DNA from: an uncultured Eubacterium sp.
Lineage (GTDB): Bacteria; Bacillota; Clostridia; Lachnospirales; Lachnospiraceae
Length of the DNA: 9,413 bases
NCBI GenBank assembly: GCA_910584595.1
Contig: CAJUBQ010000143.1
Location: 1-9,413, forward strand
Direction: 5' to 3'
Shown here piece by piece: positions 7,508-9,413 of this stretch. Made by a program: the position numbers and the translations under genes. Numbering within the stretch: the first letter of the stretch is position 1; each line of letters opens with the position of its first letter. Under the pieces are notes generated by a model. The model saw only the letters and a program-made list of their open reading frames with translations. It ran no database searches and was not told where the DNA came from.

Positions 7508-7542
7508 ATTTCGATGTTTGAGTTGATGGCAAAAATCGAAAT
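7508..7542. repeat. 8-bp inverted repeat at the ribosome-binding site of the sigma-like gene
   Basis: ATTTCGAT (7508-7515) and ATCGAAAT (7535-7542) are perfect complements 19 bases apart. The proximal arm directly precedes the GGAGG of the sigma-like gene. It may be an operator or a hairpin that modulates translation of the gene. Confidence 0.4.
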
Positions 7543-7602
7543 CAGAGGGTGGGCTGCGACAGCGATAGAGTCGTAGTTGCTTACTGTTCAAGAAAAAGGT
7601 AC

Positions 7603-7636
7603 AAAAAAGCGCGCCCGTACAAAGAACAGGCGCGCC
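7603..7636 (-). terminator. Intrinsic terminator inside the leader of the sigma-like gene
   Basis: On the - strand, GCGCGCC (7635-7629) pairs perfectly with GGCGCGC (7615-7609) around a 13-base loop and is followed at once by six T (7608-7603). It stands about 110 bp before the start of the gene it precedes and after a leader with its own Shine-Dalgarno, so it fits a transcription attenuator better than the end of a gene. Confidence 0.8.
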
Positions 7637-7690
7637 AAAGCAATAGTATGAAATTTTTCCGGGAGGTTGACAGCGAAAATGCTCAAACTT

Positions 7691-7792
7691 TGTCGAAACC
7701 AAAAACGCCGCAATCCATACGAGCTGGACTACGACGTATAGGTGACTGAATGTAAAGCAGTTTATCTGCGGATCTGTGTTGCATAGACGCAT
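7691..7792 (-). CDS. Possible leader peptide frame of the attenuator
   Basis: An open frame starts at ATG 7792, with GGGAGG (7806-7801) 8 bases upstream, and begins MRLCNTDPQINCF. The bounds given cover only the part before the terminator. The frame actually runs on through the terminator to TGA at 7490-7492, where the stop overlaps the ATG of the sigma-like gene (ATGA). ATG 7798 is in frame but only 2 bases from the Shine-Dalgarno. A third ATG (7784) opens a separate 33-codon frame that stops before the terminator. The sequence is Cys/Phe/Leu-rich and resembles no enzyme. Translation of this leader could control folding of the terminator. Confidence 0.4.
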
Positions 7793-7801
7793 AGGCATTT
7801 C

Positions 7802-7850
7802 CTCCCATCAAGGAGGAACCTGAATCGGCTGCTTGATACCTCCTTGGGAG
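7802..7850 (-). promoter_or_regulatory. 5' stem of the leader, covering a Shine-Dalgarno
   Basis: On the - strand the segments 7850-7839 and 7816-7802 pair over 12 bp with a 3-base bulge (7807-7809). The 3' arm includes the GGGAG that serves as ribosome-binding site for the leader frame at 7792. In the folded state leader translation should be blocked. The 5' arm itself contains AAGGAGG. Confidence 0.55.
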
Positions 7851-7853
7851 AAA

Positions 7854-7859
7854 ATTATA
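7854..7859 (-). promoter_or_regulatory. Putative -10 box for the leader / sigma-like transcript
   Basis: TATAAT on the - strand lies directly before the 5' stem, so transcription would begin about at the base of that stem. No good -35 lies at 16-18 bp. This suggests either a weak or an activator-dependent promoter. A 7-bp inverted repeat (7927-7933 with 7940-7946, ATATTCT / AGAATAT) about 70 bp upstream could be an operator. Confidence 0.45.
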
Positions 7860-7953
7860 TCGTTTATGTTTCCTGTATCAGTCCGCAGACATTCGCTTTT
7901 TACTCTTTATATTCGCAATTTTCTACATATTCTGCTCTTAGAATATATGCTGC

Positions 7954-7993
7954 AAAAAGCAAGCCCACAAGGGAAAACAACACCTTGTGGGCT
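7954..7993 (-). terminator. Intrinsic terminator of the winged-helix gene
   Basis: AGCCCACAAGG (- strand, 7993-7983) pairs over 11 perfect bases with CCTTGTGGGCT (7972-7962) around a 10-base loop. TGCTTTTT follows. It begins 4 bp after the TAA of the winged-helix gene and separates it from the leader of the sigma-like gene. Confidence 0.85.
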
Positions 7994-7997
7994 CATG

Positions 7998-8390
7998 TTA
8001 TAGATGTTCAAATTTATAGCCGATCCCGGCGACACTCTCAATATAGTTTGGAAGATCGGGTTCAAAGCGCAATTTCTTACGCAACTTACTTATATGATTA
8101 TGAATCGCTTTTCTCGAATAGAAATCACAATCCTCTTTCCAAACCAAATCGGTAATCAGTTCGTAAGTAAAAACACGTTTGGGATTGGCAATGAGTAATG
8201 CCAGTATATCAAACTCCTTACTTGTCAGGTTGATAATCCGTTCACGAACCCTGACAGTACGGTGTTCCAGGCATAGATAAAGCTCGCCTTCCTGTATTTC
8301 TGTCAGAGGATTTTTCTCTGCTGCGGAAGAAGTGTGACAGGAATTGAATACTGTTCCATGACAGACTCCCTGTTCCAAAATATATTGCAT
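7998..8390 (-). CDS. Winged-helix (OmpR/PhoB-type) DNA-binding protein without receiver domain, probably 5'-frameshifted
   Basis: 130 residues from ATG 8390. The C-terminal 90 residues are the trans_reg_C fold of response regulators: LTSKEFDILALLI (55-67), KRVFTYELITDLVW (71-84), the recognition helix around SRKAIHNHISKLRKKL (92-107) and the wing YIESVAGIGYKFE (116-128). The usual receiver domain is absent; the preceding 35-45 residues are short and Cys-containing. ATG 8390 has no good Shine-Dalgarno. The frame stays open upstream to 8489 and reads naturally (TLAVFDIEESGKQIGEKLF). A perfect GGAGG with well-spaced ATG 8485 lies there, but one base out of frame. One missing G in the run 8481-8483 would restore a protein of about 163 residues. 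It is either a pseudogene or a sequencing slip; otherwise ATG 8390 makes a short form. Confidence 0.75.
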   Translation of the reverse strand: MQYILEQGVCHGTVFNSCHTSSAAEKNPLTEIQEGELYLCLEHRTVRVRERIINLTSKEFDILALLIANPKRVFTYELITDLVWKEDCDFYSRKAIHNHISKLRKKLRFEPDLPNYIESVAGIGYKFEHL

Positions 8391-8482
8391 TAGAGCATTC
8401 TTTTGTTCCTCGTTAAGAAGCAGAAATAACTTTTCGCCAATCTGTTTGCCGGATTCTTCTATATCAAAAACAGCTAATGTCC

Positions 8483-8497
8483 CATCACATCACCTCC
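8483..8497 (-). promoter_or_regulatory. Ribosome-binding site and original start of the winged-helix gene
   Basis: GGAGG (8497-8493) is followed by ATG 8485-8483 after 7 bases. That ATG reads only three codons (Met-Gly-His) before TAG. The frame of the winged-helix protein lies one base away, which supports a lost base in the adjoining G-run. Confidence 0.55.
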
Positions 8498-8525
8498 ACA
8501 AAAGCATTTTACAAAAATATATCAT

Positions 8526-8696
8526 TTATCTCATTTCCGGTCGAAAAATAACCCGTTTGAACAAAAACATTTTTGCACCAAAATAGGTCAGGAAGATTGC
8601 AAAAAATAACACGATTGTAACCAGACCATAAAGAGGTACCAGTCCCTCCTGTAAGATTACCTCTCCGAAAAGGAACTTCGCATCCACTATCTGATA
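8526..8696 (-). pseudogene. C-terminal fragment of a membrane protein, possibly an ABC-2-type permease
   Basis: A reading frame of 56 codons ends at TAA 8526-8528. It contains KFLFGEVILQEGLVPLYGL, a hydrophobic helix (VTIVLFFAIFLTYFGAKMFLF) and a basic tail RVIFRPEMR. One membrane helix near a basic C-terminus, in front of a regulator gene, fits the last segment of a transporter permease. It has no start codon with a ribosome-binding site: the only upstream candidate is GTG about 12 bases inside, without Shine-Dalgarno. It lies in the same frame as the XRE-type gene, separated only by that gene's TAG. About 40 bp separate its stop from the original start of the winged-helix gene, so the two probably once formed an operon. 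Confidence 0.5.
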
Positions 8697-9137
8697 CTAA
8701 TATTTTTTATAAATGTATTCAGTAAAAATACGATAAAAACAATATACAATCCAAACTACCCAAGTTATTTCCCACCTGTGTGATATTACAGAAATCAGCA
8801 AATAAAGAATAGCCACGGTAATAGCGATAATCCAATTTGTTATTTTTTTCTTCTTGCTTATTTCATTAGCAGATACTTTCACAACATCTGATAATAAACT
8901 CTCATACTCGTGATCAACATTATTTTCTGCCTTTTCACCCTTGAATAATTCTGCTATGGTAATCCCCAAGGATGTAGCTAATGGCTCAATAAGAGATACA
9001 TCTGGAAATCCGATGCCTCGTTCCCATTTTGAAATAGCTGCACTTGATACACCTAATTCATTTGCCAAATCCTGCTGAGTACGATTTTGTTCTTTCCTGA
9101 TAGTAGCAATTAAACTGCCTGTTTTTTGAGCGTTCAA
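8697..9137 (-). CDS. XRE-family regulator with a two-helix membrane anchor
   Basis: 146 residues. The N-terminal Cro/CI-type helix-turn-helix (about 6-62) has TQQDLANELGVSSAAISKWERG as the two helices and PDVSLIEPLATSLGITIAELF completing the domain. A charged linker (66-98, ending in KKKK) leads to two hydrophobic helices (about 101-119 and 122-138), so it is probably tethered to the membrane as a sensor-repressor or activator; BcrR is a known precedent for this arrangement. I chose TTG 9137: AAGGTG lies 6 bases upstream and MNAQKTGSLIATIRKE matches the usual start of this family. GTG 9146 overlaps that ribosome-binding site. The gene is AT-richer than its neighbours, suggesting separate acquisition. 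Control of the vanished transporter next door is plausible. Confidence 0.88.
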   Translation of the reverse strand: MNAQKTGSLIATIRKEQNRTQQDLANELGVSSAAISKWERGIGFPDVSLIEPLATSLGITIAELFKGEKAENNVDHEYESLLSDVVKVSANEISKKKKITNWIIAITVAILYLLISVISHRWEITWVVWIVYCFYRIFTEYIYKKY

Positions 9138-9165
9138 TATTTTCACCTTCTTTCTATCTGCTTTT

Positions 9166-9193
9166 ACAATATCACAAAAAACACTGTATTCAA
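9166..9193 (-). promoter_or_regulatory. Putative promoter of the XRE-type regulator
   Basis: TTGAAT (9188-9193) and TATTGT (9166-9171) on the - strand, each with four of six consensus matches, are separated by 16 bp and lie about 30 bp before the start codon. Confidence 0.4.
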
Positions 9194-9194
9194 G

Positions 9195-9229
9195 AAACGC
9201 TCCGTTGAAATGCTAAACGCTACATTGAA
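9195..9229. repeat. Tandem operator-like repeat, AAACGCTnCnTTGAA twice
   Basis: AAACGCTCCGTTGAA (9195-9209) and AAACGCTACATTGAA (9215-9229) differ at two of 15 positions and start exactly 20 bp apart, near two helical turns. They abut the -35 of the XRE-type gene, the place expected for a regulator binding site, most simply for the XRE protein itself. Confidence 0.6.
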
Positions 9230-9304
9230 TTTATGCAAAGATAATCTTTCTCTACGCAATCTCACACACACCAGTATGGTATTCACCTCCATAAAATTTT
9301 TCAG

Positions 9305-9413
9305 TTACTCCACAAAGAACAGAACCCGCCGGATCAGCTCCGGGATATTTACCGGGGCGGTGATATAGTCGTTCACGCCCTCATGCCGGTATTCATATTC
9401 CGTGGCAAGGTCG
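9305..9413 (-). CDS. C-terminus of a receiver-like (CheY-type) protein, cut by the window edge
   Basis: The last 35 codons of a gene entering from the right and ending in TAA 9305-9307. It reads EYEYRHEGVNDYITAPVNIPE followed by LIRRVLFFVE. This resembles the end of a receiver domain (GADDYITKPFxxxELLxRV), covering the fifth strand and last helix, but with Ala in place of the conserved Lys before Pro. If it is a receiver, phosphorylation signalling may be lost. It could be some other element protein; the piece is short. The codons are GC-rich, unlike the XRE gene downstream. After its stop, GGAGG stands 8 bases before ATA rather than ATG, which suggests a lost downstream gene start. Confidence 0.45.
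   Translation of the reverse strand, partial: DLATEYEYRHEGVNDYITAPVNIPELIRRVLFFVE

Larger units (their letters stand above)
1216..9413. mobile_element. Partial integrative element with a serine recombinase triplet (extends beyond window)
   Basis: From the integrase break to the window edge the gene content is that of an integrative and conjugative or mobilizable element: three large serine recombinases at the end, a small accessory gene, a sigma-like regulator behind an attenuated leader, and regulatory or cargo remnants. ICEs that use triplets of serine integrases are known in streptococci and other Firmicutes. No relaxase, coupling protein or VirB4 is visible, so conjugative ability cannot be judged. 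Part of 7998-9300 might be a later insertion into the element. Confidence 0.6.

Noticed and set aside
7603..7636. GGCGCGCC repeats as short direct or CRISPR-like repeats
   Set aside because: Only one pair exists, and it is explained by the stem of the intrinsic terminator.
7844..8155. 103-codon frame on the + strand
   Set aside because: It crosses the terminator of the winged-helix gene and then runs antisense to that gene; no ribosome-binding site or recognisable domain.

Overview
The window looks like accessory DNA of a gut-type Clostridia/Firmicutes bacterium. The support is the moderate base composition, strong GGAGG ribosome-binding sites, large serine recombinases of the TnpX/Ccr-like class, a sigma-region-4-like regulator of the kind carried by Firmicutes conjugative elements, and a tyrosine integrase of the Tn916/phage type. 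The taxon is inferred from protein character only. I see no tRNA, rRNA or CRISPR array.

Layout. Positions 1-1215 hold a dead tyrosine integrase gene on the + strand. It carries one in-frame stop codon, and its sequence is lost abruptly right after the HxLRH box. From about 1216 onward the DNA appears to be one end of a different mobile element, on the - strand, that inserted into that integrase gene. Next to this end lie three consecutive large serine recombinase genes (6119 down to 1315). They are spaced 0 bp apart or overlap by 16 bp, so they look like one translationally coupled operon. A promoter candidate and a small conserved-looking 71-residue gene lie upstream. Positions 6471-7070 hold no confident gene. 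This stretch contains two overlapping open frames of uncertain status and a strong imperfect hairpin. At 7071-7493 is a sigma-factor-like regulator. It is preceded by about 350 nt of leader with a promoter-like -10, a 12-bp stem that covers a Shine-Dalgarno sequence, a leader reading frame and an intrinsic terminator: the parts of a transcription attenuator.

The right part (7998-9300) looks like a decayed, AT-richer regulatory or cargo module: a winged-helix (OmpR/PhoB-type) DNA-binding protein with a probable 5' frameshift and a strong terminator, the C-terminal scrap of a membrane protein, and a membrane-anchored XRE-type regulator with a repeated operator-like motif at its promoter. At the right edge the composition becomes GC-rich again, with the C-terminus of a receiver-like protein running out of the window.

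How it fits together: the three serine recombinases would carry out integration and excision of the element whose end is at about 1216. The sigma-like protein and its attenuated leader would control downstream element genes. The XRE and winged-helix proteins look like leftovers of a regulated cargo module. Conjugation genes, the relaxase and the far end of the element are not in this window.
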